From Aquanectria penicillioides (lineage: Eukaryota > Ascomycota > Sordariomycetes > Hypocreales > Nectriaceae): a DNA stretch of 64,000 nt. The DNA lies in the NCBI GenBank assembly GCA_003415625.1, contig PYIU01000003.1, positions 5,208,001 through 5,272,000 of the forward strand. Direction: 5' to 3'. Below the pieces are notes generated by a model, which saw only the letters and a program-made list of their open reading frames with translations, was not told the DNA's origin and ran no database searches. Shown here one piece after another: positions 45,378 to 56,323 of the stretch. How positions within the stretch are numbered: position 1 is the first letter of the stretch; each line of letters starts with the position of its first letter. The translations under genes and the position numbers were made by a program.

Positions 45378-46514
45378 GGTTGGTGCCGAGGCCGTCCAGA
45401 GGAGCGGCAGGAGTCGTCTATGGAACCCAGCAACACGAGGCTTCGACTGCGGACGGCGGACTCGCAGTGTGTGCAGCTACTGTGTGTACTTGAGGAGTGG
45501 AGGGAGGAGGTGGATGGACTAGGAATTTTGCCCCGTCCAAGCGTACTAGGCAGTGAATTCGGTATCGCTGTGGTGGGGTTTGGATGCTATGGAGGGGTAA
45601 TACGAGTTTCGGTGAACTCACCCCGCGAAGAGTCATTGACGGCCGATGAAGAAAATGAGGATTTGGATGAGTAATTCACTCCAAACGCCCTGAATGCGAA
45701 TGGAATTATTAGACGCGATTTTCTGAAGATTATCTTTGTGGGGGCAAGCAGTTGGTTGATGCCCGCTGACGGCATGGCAACTTGCTAAGACCAACAACAT
45801 GGGCTGGCGCTTATACGAAGAACCCGTGGGCCTTGTCCTCGGTTACGTCCGAGCAGTTCCAAAAAAAAAAAAAAGCACACAGCATGACTGAAGGGGAGGT
45901 GGTTCAGCTCCGATGCCCCTGAGTTCGCCAACTCTTGGTCCCTCGGCATCCAATTCAGTTGATAGTCTCACGACACGTCTTAAGGGGTATGCTACAATCG
46001 TTATACTAGGTCTCTAGTATCCGTACTTGGATACACCGCCCAGTCGACATTGGCCCTTGGTTTAGAATACACGCAACAAGAGCGTGATAGCGGGAGAAAC
46101 TGACTTGGTAGGAAAAAAAAAAAAACCCTCCAAGGTTGAAATCGTATCACTGCCTGATTTTTTTTTTCTCTTTCCTTTTGTATCTTTTGCGTCTGGTTAG
46201 ATATCCTTGGAACAATCCGTTTTCAAAGCCGAAACTCGAGCTGCGTGACTGGGGACTGGGGGTACATACTACCTAGGTAAGGCTTTGCTTGGTGCTTGTT
46301 TCATCGACGCACCTGCCGAAGCGCTAAATAGGTAGTGGAGGCGGACCCTCCAGCACTTCTGCGCTAGACAATAAGTGGAAACGAGCTTTGGCCGATGGCA
46401 CGGCACCTGTCAGTCTACGACTTTCTGAAGGGTATTTTTTGAGCATCGCGCATCCGAGCATCGGTCCATTATCTATCAGCGCAACATTGCCCGCCATTGC
46501 GGCCCGAATTGGCC
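45378..46514. other. divergent promoter region, kap120 / mito ThrRS
   Basis: About 1.1 kb containing several A or T tracts (for example around 45860, 46113 and 46160) and no supported gene. Start codons of both flanking genes point away from it. Confidence 0.55.
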
Positions 46515-48016
46515 ATGATACGCTCACGACCCGCCAGAGCGGCAATCCCGGCCTTATTAAAAAGACAATGGACATGCCCAGCTTGTCTCTCTCGCCGTCG
46601 CCTCTACTCTCAGAAGCCCGAACAGCGTGAACCACCAGATCATCGCAAACTCGGCGTCCAGCAGGAACTCTTCATCAGTTCCCTCTACAGCCCCGGCTCC
46701 CCAATATTTCTCCCAAACGGTGCTCGGATATTCAACCGACTTGTCGACTTCCTGCGAAAACAATACATGCGATATGGATTCGAAGAGGTCATTACTCCAA
46801 CTATCTACAAGAAGGCGTTGTGGGCCAAGTCAGGACACCTACAAAACTATGCAGATGACATGTATTCGGTCACTGGCAATACCCAACGTCCAAGCGAAGA
46901 TCATACGGGCTGCTGTAGTGGTGACCACTCTGCCACGGCACATGCTGAGGAGGAAGAGGAAGGGGATTATGGTCTGAAGCCGATGAATTGCCCTGGCCAT
47001 TGCTTGATCTTTGCTTCAAAGCGACATAGTTACCGGGACCTTCCCATCCGTTACGCCGACTTTAGTCCTCTACACCGAAATGAAGTGTCTGGCTCTCTTA
47101 GCGGATTGACCCGTGTGCGACGCTTTCATCAGGATGACGGACACATCTTCTGCCGACCATCTCAGGTTGAGGAGGAAATTAAGAAGACACTGGACTTCGT
47201 CAAAGTTGTCTACACTGTCTTGCGCTTTGGGGTGAGCTACCGCCTGGCCTTGTCTACGCGACCCAAGGATCACTACATCGGCACCGAGGAGGAGTGGGAA
47301 CGAGCTGAGAACGCACTGAAGCGCGCATTGAATGCATCCGGCATGGAATGGGGCGTGAAAGAAGGCGACGGAGCATTCTACGGCCCAAGATCGACATCAT
47401 CCTCAAAGATTCTGATGGTAAGGAGCACCAGACTGCTACAGTTCAACTCGATTTCCAACTTCCCAAGCGGTTCGAACTTGAATATCAGGCCCCTGCCCCC
47501 GAATACGAAGCCCGAGGTGAGACAACGGAGGACCCGGTACTGCTAGCTGAGTACGGTCCTGTGCGGCCCGTCATGATTCATCGCGCTGTTCTGGGCTCGG
47601 TAGAGCGGCTCATGGCACTTCTGATCGAGAAATACGATGGCAGGTGGCCCTTTTGGCTGAACCCACGCCAGGCCATTATCCTCACTGTTAACACCTCTGC
47701 ACCAGTGCTGGACTGGGCCGAGGAGGTGCGGGATGTGCTGGTGGGCCAGAACAAGAAGGTCTACGAACAGCTCGAAGCCGGGACACTCCCTAATGAGGGC
47801 GAGGTTTTAAGACCGACAGGACTGGCAGTGGACATTGATACCACGGCTAGATCATTGGGCGCAAAGATTAGGGAGGCGCGCAAGAATGGTTACGGCCAGA
47901 TATTGGTAATTGGAGACGACGATGTAAAGAATAAGCACGTTGCGTTGGACAAGGAGCGGATGTCTCCTGAGCAGTTGCGTGATCGCTTGAGAACCATGGT
48001 GGACACATTTGCCTAG
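46515..48016 (+). CDS. mitochondrial threonyl-tRNA synthetase (one frameshift)
   Basis: No introns. The start MIRSRPARAAIPALLKRQW forms an Arg-rich presequence. The class II core follows: FLPNGARIFNRLVDFLRKQY, ITPTIYKKALWAKSGHLQNY, GLKPMNCPGHCLIF (motif 1 region and zinc-site cysteine), RNEVSGSLSGLTRVRRFHQDDGHIF (motif 2), and GAFYGP then KIDIILKDSDGKEHQTAT. The anticodon-binding domain begins PRQAIILTVNTSAPVLDW. There is no N-terminal editing domain, as in yeast Mst1. The frame shifts at the C3 run 47384-47386; one missing base would restore about 500 residues. The insertion of acidic and polar residues after YADDMYSVTG (DHTGCCSGDHS, EEEEEG) is typical of variable loops in fungal homologues. 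Confidence 0.92.
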
Positions 48017-48413
48017 GTTAATCGATAGTAGCCTTGCTACCCTTCATGGGCAACTAGCATAGATACAAGTCCTCTCTCAATAGTCGCCTCTCCCCCATCC
48101 CCAGAAGCGCAGAGTTGCTTGGTGTAACTGTGCCCCACCCTCTATCGCAAGATGCCTTGGCGGTGGTTGTGTTGGTCGTGCTGGTGCTGGTAGCGGAAGC
48201 GCGGGCGGCATGCCCGGGGGCTATTCTGGTGCCTGACCCATGATCTATGCACACGGGGCCGTTTCTCAAGGCACTAGAGCCTGTTGCAAACATTAATGTT
48301 ACGAGATCAGCCTCTTGTTCGGCCATGGCCCGCCTGCTGGTACAATGCCCTGCGGCCGCAGTCAACACAGCTGCTTGGCTGAAATCATATGACGGCGCAG
48401 GCGTCATGCACAG
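48017..48413. other. convergent intergenic region
   Basis: The 3' flanks of the ThrRS gene and the bHLH gene. No gene or repeat is visible. Confidence 0.6.
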
Positions 48414-48857
48414 CTAGCCATTTACTAACCTCTTCAGCTTATCGTCGACATCGCCGCCAGCCTTTTCAATGCGTTCAATCATTTTCTGACGTTCCACAAG
48501 CTGATCACGCATGTAATCGACTGTGCGCTTGAGGACCAGACCTTCTGAGCGCCCCTGGCCCTCCAGGCCAGGCACCAACTCGGTCAGGCGATCGAAGCCC
48601 TCGCGGATTGCCTGTCGGCGCTTTTGCTCTATGGGGAACTGTCAACCTTTGTCCAAGTCCACGCTGGATCGCGTAAGATGAAAAGTATCGAAAGAAACAG
48701 TGCCCGGAAAAAGGGCTGCGGCGCGCTGGCGCAACGTACCCGAAGCGATGTGGTTCTGTTTCTTCTCTTCCTCTGTGAGGCGCGGTTTCTCCTCACCACT
48801 CTGTCCTGCTCCGGCTTCACCGGCCGTGGGAGACTTGTTATTTGGAGACGAAGACAT
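48414..48857 (-). CDS. small bHLH transcription factor (Ino4/Max-like)
   Basis: Two exons, 48857-48740 and 48628-48414, joined by GTACGT...CCATAG (111-nt intron), give 110 residues. The first 30 residues are Ser/Pro/Gly-rich. The basic region NHIASEQKRRQAIREGF spans the junction and has the His-Glu-Arg pattern that reads CACGTG-type E-boxes. Helix 1 (FDRLTELVPGL), a short loop and helix 2 (LKRTVDYMRDQLVERQKMI) follow, with a short leucine-zipper-like tail ending KLKRLVNG. It is essentially a bare DNA-binding and dimerising domain, so it probably works with a partner, as yeast Ino4 does with Ino2. The gene is easy to miss since both exons are short. Confidence 0.85.
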
Positions 48858-49586
48858 TTGAAGAAGCAATGCGAAACTGCGAAACGAGCGACTAGGAAAA
48901 TTCTGCAGAATATAGCGGCTGAAGCGCGGAAGGGTGGTGGTTTTCTTTTAAGGGTGTGAGTAATTGATGCAGGTTGAAGAAGCGGCTTGTGAGTGCAAGG
49001 ATGTTGCCCCAGATTCCATGTGAAACCCTGGTCCTTGCATGTGCTAATGGCGTCGTTTCGCGCGACTCGCAGTGTGATAGTAACGCTGGAGTGTCCCATT
49101 CTCAATTGTGATCCACCACCACTCTCGCACACGCACATGTGATAGTGACGTCCTCGGTCTGCATGGCGACTTATGCTAATAACTCAATGCTGTAGCATCA
49201 TGAGAATTTTGCAAATGCCTCGGGCTTGCTCGAATCGATCTATACGAGGTGTATTCGGTGTTGGCGACATGTCACTTGATGCTTGACATGTGCTTTTGCA
49301 GTCCTTGTGTCTAATATTTTTTTTATTTCAATGTTTCTACCTAGAGCACCAATATTTTATGCTGCCGTGCAAGTGCTTGCTGCTTTGGCTCTAATACATG
49401 AATCTATCTTCTATATGGTTCACATTGTCCCAATTTAGATTGTGGGACGATTTGAGAAGCCATTCGTCGTAAATGACACCTACTACCTCTATATATAGTC
49501 GTAAGATAGGCTTTGGCAGAACTGAACAGGTTTGCATCATATTTTGAGACCGTGTTCGTGAAGTAGAAGGACTTATCACACTGGAT
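48858..49586. other. intergenic region bHLH / Maf
   Basis: Both flanking genes run leftward. This stretch holds the bHLH promoter (nearest 49000-49140) and the Maf 3' flank, the latter AT-rich. No gene is supported. Confidence 0.6.
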
Positions 49587-50457
49587 TTATTGCTCTTCTT
49601 CTTCCTCATCGTCATCGTCATCCTGCTTGAAAATGACCTTTTCGGCCAAAGCCATGCACTGTCGAACGGGTAACCCAACTACATTATCAACGGCTCCATC
49701 AATTCGTTCCACGAGCAACATACCGCCAACACCTTGAATAGCATATCCTCCGGCTTTATCGGCCCCCTCGCGAGTCTTGACATAAGCTTCAATGACGTCG
49801 TCTCCCAGGCCTCCGGACTCGCTCAAGAAGTATACCTTGGTCTCTTCAGTGTGGCTGGCCACCTCGTATCCTGGATGTCGAGCATCTTCCCTGGGGGCGA
49901 TGACAGTCATTGCTGTCAGAACCCGGTGCACTTGGGTGTCTCTTAAATGCTTCAACATGCGAATATGGTCGACCTCGCTTCGAGGTTTCTCTAGGATTCG
50001 ACCGTCACGAGTGACGATGATGGTATCGGCAGCAATGACGAGCTGGGGATCAGGGATAGAAGCGAGGCTCGTCTCTAGCGCAGTGGTATACACGTCCATG
50101 CATTTTTGATGGGCGGTTGCGGCGACATATTCATGAGGGCCGAAAGACTTATCGAGGTTTTCGGGTTTCGTGGAAGGGGTGATTTCGAGGTTTGTGAGGC
50201 CGAACTGCGAATGGTCAGTATGGGCACAGGAAAAATCGCAAGGGGGTTGTGCGGCATGCCTGCTGGAGTAGAGCTTTCCGTCGGGGTGATGCAGAGGCGA
50301 GAATCACCCGTTTGGAGTTCAGATGCTTTAGGATGGGAAGCTCCAGGGCCAGAGGGCCCTTGCGGATAGGCAGGTTCTGGCGCGGTGGAGCACCCTGGCC
50401 GTCAACAGGCTTATCGGAGTTTGGCGGAGGGTCACTGGGCGTTTTGGAATCGGCCAT
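49587..50457 (-). CDS. Maf-family nucleoside triphosphate pyrophosphatase
   Basis: Two exons, 50457-50260 and 50204-49587, give 271 residues. The N-terminal 48 residues are Pro-rich and family-unlike. Then come RVILASASPRRKALL (Maf signature), ITPSTKPENLDKSF, VIAADTIIVTRDGRILEKP (AADT motif with the catalytic aspartate) and DKAGGYAIQGVGGMLLVE. The C-terminus is acidic (QDDDDDEEEEEQ). Maf proteins hydrolyse non-canonical nucleotides such as dTTP/UTP or modified derivatives; fungal versions are cytosolic house-cleaning enzymes. The single 55-nt intron has a GC rather than GT donor (CAG/GCATGC) with a good TACTGAC branch site and CGCAG acceptor; reading through it would hit a stop. Confidence 0.9.
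50205..50259 (-). other. GC-AG intron in the Maf gene
   Basis: The exon frame before (SPRRKALLQQ) and after (FGLTNLEITPSTKP) joins exactly as in the family only if the intron begins GC at 50259-50258. No GT in the stretch leaves an intron longer than about 23 nt. The branch site TACTGAC lies 14 nt before the acceptor. Confidence 0.75.
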
Positions 50458-51539
50458 GGCGTCGACGTGATCTGAGATCTGCTAGTGTTGAGGATGATGT
50501 ATGTCGCACAAGTCAACCACTGGGCTGGAGAATGAGGTCAATGTGGGGGGTTTGGCAATGGGACACGCCAGCCCAGCCCCACGACGACCAGCCCATCCCG
50601 CCCATAGCTCCAATTGCGGCCCCTCAGTACGCTGACGTTGTCGTAGCCAAGAGACGATTCTTCTTTGATGCCAAGATGAAGGACTGGATAGAGAAGGAAG
50701 TAGCCGCCAACAATTGTAGAGAATGCCTATACAATGGTCTTTGACTTAGTCTTGAGAACGGGTGCACACTAAAATGGTCTGGATGAAGAAATGAATGTAG
50801 GTATGTGCCTGGTGCTGGCGTGCGCACGTGTGTTGCGCACGACACGGCCATCGACTCGTGGGGTTCATGTCGGGAAGTATCTAAATTCGCCAAACTGCCG
50901 TTCCATAAGGATTTGCGCACTCTGACGGATTGGCCAGAAATTTGCAAGACATGTTGGGTGCATGGTTGATAATCTGACAGTGTCAACCATCTTTAGGCCA
51001 GTACTCCCATGACTTCCATGGAGGCTCTCGTGCGTCCCTTTGCATGTGAACTGTTGTTGGCCTTGGTGCCTTAGCGCCGTTTTCAGGCATTGCAAAGGGC
51101 GCAAGCGGATGGCGGGTACCTGAGCCAAAGTACTCCGTACCACCACCTCACCCTCAGTTGCAGTGCAAAAAGCCAAAACCGACTTTGCCGTTCAACGCCA
51201 ACGCCAACACCAGACCATCTTTCGCGCCTCGAAAAACAGCTGCACAGATTGGCAGCTGCGCGCAGGTGAATCTTGCTCCCCGCAGCAATTCGTGGCAAGC
51301 GGCCTGATGCTTCAACATCGCTGCGATTGCCTACCCTGACCTGCCGAAATCCACAACGTCCTTGGTGCATTTGACGCGACGATTGGACCAGCACGCGTCA
51401 AATCCACTCAAGCACTGTCGCAACCACCTCGACCAGCCGTCTCCGCGAAACCATTGTGCTCCAACGACCCTTCTTCGAAAACTGCCCTGCGTAGGCTTGT
51501 GATGCGCCCGTCCCCGCGACTATAGCGAACACGCCCACC
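50458..51539. other. divergent promoter region, Maf / Rsc4-like
   Basis: About 1.1 kb. An open frame at 50532-50744 (+), 70 codons, has a protein-like tail (AKRRFFFDAKMKDWIEKEV) but no known motif and would sit inside the Maf promoter. I do not call it a gene. The rest shows nothing notable. Confidence 0.5.
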
Positions 51540-53921
51540 ATGGACTCCAAACGCAAGGCGAATGGTGCTGCGCCGGTGGAAACCGATGATCGTGCTGCCA
51601 AGCGTCGCAAACTTGCTGTAGGTCCCCTTCTTGGTTCCCACATTCTCCATGATGGTTGACGAGCACAATGCTTTGACCCTCACCGAGCCATCGACACCGC
51701 GATTGCGCGACTCGCTCGGTCATGACCCTTGACCCAGACCCATTCAGAGGATTAGATGGCTCACGATATTCATCATAGGAGTTTGATTTGTCTAAAGGAG
51801 AGACACGAGAATCCACAACAGCATATGGCTTGAGTTTCCTCGAGCAGATCCGACGGACGGCAGACAAGAGGTGAGTTGATAGTGGCCGCATCCCCTGCAT
51901 AACTCAGCCCTAACGATACCCTCACTTTAGTGGACGTCTTGTCGCAACTTACTTTGAGCACCTTATCCCTCGCGATGGCAATGAAGACTACTACAAACGA
52001 ACACGCTTGCCAATTTCCTTAGAAACGATCGAGGATAAGCTAAACGAGGGGGAATTCGAAACCTTGGCGGAACTTGAGAGCTATTTCAAGCGCATGATTT
52101 CCAATGCAAAGGAGTTCTATCCTCGGTCCTCCTCAACGTTTGACGATGCTGAAAGAATCCGAAAAGCCCTGAGCAACTACATGACCAAGACCAACCCTGC
52201 CTACCAGACTCGTGGCTATCAAGCTCAACCCACCCCCCTCCCACCGGACTCTGACGATGCTGAAGAGGATGAGGATGCGGAAGGAGAGGAAAATGAAGAT
52301 GATGACGAAGATGAAGAAGACGAAGACGAAGATGAAGATGAAAAGGAGGACGAGCCCGAGGAAGAGGATGAGGATGAAGAGCCCGCCTCGAGAAAAAGAT
52401 CTATTATCCTCAAGCGACGAGGCCCAGGCCGCCCAACCCGGGCCGCTGTTGCCAAGGCTCAGGAGAGCCCACGCGAATCTTCGACTCCTTCTCGACCTGA
52501 CCACCAGTACGACGATGTTCCATACAAGGGCTTGAACTTCCAGCAGGCGCAAGAGAAACTCATTGAAGAGTTACTCAGACACCAAGAACCAGAGTAAGCC
52601 GCCCAGCCCCCACGCTGCTATATGTCACTGATCATTGTCACTAGATATGATGATGCCTATTTTGAACCCTTCGTTAACCTTCCCCCGCGCGCTTTAAAAG
52701 ACTATTATAAGGTCATCAGCGACCCCCTTTCCATCAAAAAGCTCCAGAAGATGGTCAAAGGCGTCCACGGGCGTGGCGAAGTTACAGGATCCAGCGATTT
52801 TAAGACCTGGAACTCGCTCGAGGAGAAATCCAAGCTCCTCTGGACGAACGCCTTCTTCTACAATGAAGAAGGAAGCGAAATCTATGCTCTGGCACAGGAC
52901 CTCGAGGTTTGTTTTCCTCCGTCGATCGCACCTAGCATGTGCTGACTTTGAAGATAGGAATTCTTTCGCAAAGAGCTAAAGAAGGCAAGAGCTGCTGTGC
53001 CGGAGCCTTCCCAAGCTAAGATAAAGTTGAAGGTCGGACAAGGATCAGAGGCAACGCCAACAGCGAAAAAGATTACTATTCACGTCGGTGGTCGAGGAGG
53101 CTCCGGAGATTCACCAGCTCCGCAGGCTACTCGATCTGCGGATGGACACGCGAATGGCGTATCTGTCAATGGAACACGCACCTCAACCCCTGCTCAGTCA
53201 GCTCATAGCCAACTAGACAAGGCGCGCAGCGTTTCGGCTTCGGTCCCGTCCCCGAGCCCATCTACTCATCTCAAGGCAGAAGATGCTGCAGCTGCATCGC
53301 CGGCTGGCGTTCCCCGTCCCACCAGCGCAGCGTCCGCACAGGCTGCCGCAGCCTCTGGCGCTCCTCCACCCACAGTGCAACCACAACCGCCTGCACAAAA
53401 TCCTGTGCCTCCTGGCCTCATGGAACAAAAAAGATACCGTGGAATTGGGAAAAGTGAGTGTTTTCTTCAATCTATCACCAATGATAACCAACTGACCTCG
53501 ACTAGCCATTGATGACGCCCTCATTTCCCGGATTAGGGTGCAGCTGCACCCCGCCGTTCAAATACAGAGCCCTACTGTGGCCACGGTGATGCCTCACCCT
53601 AGAGAGATGATCCAGTCTGCCACTGTGAACCTCCCCGCCCATCTCAACCGGTTGTTCATCATTCCACTGCTTCCGGATTTATTGCGAACCAGGCAATACA
53701 GTCTTTGGACCGTGGTCAACAAGCAACCTGTTAAGCCCATGCATCAACAAGCTCCTGGACAACAAAATCAAGAACGTGCTTTCGAGGCCATTTTGCACCC
53801 TGGAATCAACGTTGTTGAAACACACCTTATCGCTGCTTTGCCTCGAAATGACCGCGTACCTGGCGGCCCCGAGGTTGAGCTTGAAGTGTTCACCATATTT
53901 ATCAATTTGTTGAGGAGTTAA
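51540..53921 (+). CDS. double-bromodomain RSC subunit (Rsc4-like)
   Basis: Six exons: 51540-51617, 51779-51870, 51931-52593, 52645-52906, 52958-53453 and 53506-53921, giving 668 residues. The start is basic (MDSKRKANG, AAKRRKLA). Bromodomain 1 covers about residues 35-140 (ATYFEHLIPRDGNEDYYKRT, FKRMISNAKEFYP). A strongly acidic run follows at about 160-210 (Asp/Glu repeats), then a GRP AT-hook-like core (RRGPGRPTR). Bromodomain 2 spans about 245-365 (FVNLPPRALKDYYKVISDP, LLWTNAFFYNEEGSEIY). The C-terminal region (residues ~530-668) is a conserved all-beta segment ending FTIFINLLRS. It should recognise acetylated histone H3 in the RSC chromatin remodeller. Domain order and the C-terminal block support Rsc4 over Rsc1/2, which carry BAH domains absent here. 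Confidence 0.88.
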
Positions 53922-54539
53922 AGCTTTTATTTCCTGCTCGTAGGAGGAGTGAGGTGAACGGGATACCTAGCAAGCTCTCCGACCAATTGAAGACAGGTCT
54001 GGATTCTATGATTGTCACTTATAAGGGTTTGGTTCTTCGGACGGGGTTGCTTTCGGCGCGAGTTTAAGGGTGGTGAATTAGGCCATGGTCATCTTTAACT
54101 TTTGGACCGGGATATAAGGGGGTTATTTTCTGAGTCATGTATCTTCGTCTTTGGTCCTCGTATTCCCCACGTAGCATGGTTTCGACGTGGCAGAGAAGTT
54201 GGGCCCTTCGGCTCTGTGAACAGCTTACTCTCCTGGTCTCAGCCCAGGCTACTTAGGTCCACAATCAGCAATTCCTCAAGTCTTGGTACCTGCAAGTTGT
54301 GAACGAACGCCATGATGTTGTCTTTTTTTTCGAGTCAAATGAATGTACTTCGAGCCACTCCATAGGTAGATTTGGTATCTGCATAAGAACCTCTTGGGAG
54401 TTGCGATATTCTGAATTCTATGGTATCTTAAAGCAGACCCGTTTCCAAGCGCCGCGCAAGCCATGCGTAAACCTTCCCCCATGCTATTCATGCTATACCT
54501 ACAAAATTACCTCCACTATTATGGATTTTATTTTAAATT
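53922..54539. other. convergent intergenic region
   Basis: The 3' flanks of the Rsc4-like gene and of the mitochondrial protein gene. AT-rich toward the right; no gene is seen. Confidence 0.6.
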
Positions 54540-55968
54540 TTAACCAGGAGCTGGTCGCTGCTTGAGCTGCACTAGATGTTTGAGCCCGGTTTGAATACCC
54601 ATGAACTTGCGCAGCTTGGGATCATACCATCCAAGTACGTATACTGCCATGCATGCGGTCTTGCCTCGTAACTCCACGACTCCATCGACTCTGATACATC
54701 CCCGGTTAGGAGGCGTCTTGGTTGGCTTCCAGTTTCGAGCAAACGTAAGCGAAGCAGCCTGGATAGCAGCCAATACACGAGGATCTAATTGGGTCTCGCC
54801 TCCGAAGAGCGTGCCGATAATATCCCCACCACCTGTGGGGAATTGCCCATTGGCAGGGCGCTCAGATTGTCCCAGTATTCGGACAGTCTGCTTCCCAGAG
54901 CTCCCAAACCCGCCAGCCTGTTCTCGGAGTCGATCAAGAGGCACAGGCTGCCATACTGGCTCAACTGGGCTCGGGTTATTGAATCCGAATGCTTTGGCAA
55001 CATCCTGCATAGTTTGCGTGAAAAGGAAGCTGACAAATGTCCAGGCTGTCAGTGCTACTGCCTTCGGATATATGGCCTTGTCCAGGTGACCAGCGGCGGT
55101 GGAGTCTATCGGTCGGTCGCCCCAGAAGAGACCCTCTTCGTCGACTATAAAACTACACACCAAGTGGTCAGTGACAATTTTTCGACGCAAACCCATTGAC
55201 TTACCCAGAAACATAATGCTTAGGGGGAGGCGCAGGTGGATAGATGATGTCCAACCAAAGTTTCCGGACAGAGATGGTTTCGCCGCCCAGAAGTCGAACA
55301 AATGCCGGGTTCTTTTCGACTCCTCGCTTGATCTCGTCCGCCAGGCCAACTGAGTTACGTTAGAAGCCGCACAGGCACTGATGCAGAGACATTGACTCAC
55401 ATTTGATCTCCTTTTGTAGTTTTGTATCTTGGTTGACCTTGATGAACATTTCCCACTCCGGGTCGGATCCGCGGTATGGTGGTTGTTTAACTTCCTTTGT
55501 GGTGAATGGGAATGGAAGGAAGAGTATGGGTTCGTCCTCCTCGGCCATGTTCTGAACCTCCTCTTTCTCTTTATCCGACAAAGCATCCCATTCTGCATCT
55601 GCCCAATCGAGTAATGGATCGAAAACGACGGTCGCGAATATCTGCCAACAAGTATATAGAACAATGGTCGTGAACAAGGCTCGCCTAGAGACTAGATTAG
55701 GAGCTTGAATCACTGTCAAAGCGGGGTGGGAGACTCACCCTATGCGCCGCCGGAGGGTCGGGCCATAAGACCGAGGCTGAGGAGCAGGTTTAGGGAAATA
55801 CACGGGCAAGTCCGAGGGGGTTTTCGCTCGGCGCCATGGAAGAAACGAAATTTGTCTCGTGAATGGGCGGGCATGTCGAGCGAGGATCCGTTGCGTCGGA
55901 ATTGTAGACAGGGTCGCGTGCCGCAAGGCAATCTGCCGAGACAACATCTCGTCTTTAACAGAAGCCAA
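54540..55968 (-). CDS. uncharacterised mitochondrial membrane protein
   Basis: Four exons: 55968-55739, 55684-55401, 55349-55205 and 55152-54540, giving 423 residues; all junctions keep frame. A second ATG at 55947 gives the better-looking presequence (MLSRQIALRHATLSTIPTQR, then an Arg-rich stretch to RSYGPTLRRRIG). One membrane helix follows (ALFTTIVLYTCWQIFATVVF), then an acidic patch (DALSDKEKEEVQNMAEEDE) and PILFLPFPFTTKEVKQPPY. The C-terminal domain (from KHYVSGFIVDEEGLFWGDRPI) contains a helix-rich FVSFLFTQTMQDVAKAFGF segment and ends CMAVYVLGWYDPKLRKFMG. I do not recognise a family. The layout suggests a single-pass inner-membrane protein with its bulk on one side. The acceptor of intron 1 was fixed by frame, since the nearer AG gives an early stop. 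Confidence 0.8.
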
Positions 55969-56323
55969 GAGGCTTGGGATTGGAAGAAATGAAGAAAATA
56001 TAATAAAACACGCACGCCCTCACCGTTTCAAGAAAACCGTTATGTAAAGAAAGGCATCATGACGGCAACTCCGAAGGTGATGGATAGACTCGGTAGCCTG
56101 TGCTGGTGGCTTGGACGGTGGAGCGGCGTCGCACATACTGTGCGGATACGGTGATGAAATATACAATACGTCCCTTTGCGCACTGTATGACGACGGAACA
56201 ACTCGCGCCGCGAATCCCGGCACGTGAAACGCCACAAGGGACTCATCGTGCTTGGAGCTTGCGACGTTCCAAGCTATCTGCCTGGTCTCGCCAACAACCA
56301 AGCTTCATCGCCCTCTGTCCAAA
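55969..56323. other. short divergent promoter
   Basis: 355 bp between the start codons of the mitochondrial protein gene and the Vps3844-type gene. It contains a CACGTG at 56220-56225, about 100 bp before the latter. No other element is recognised. Confidence 0.5.
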
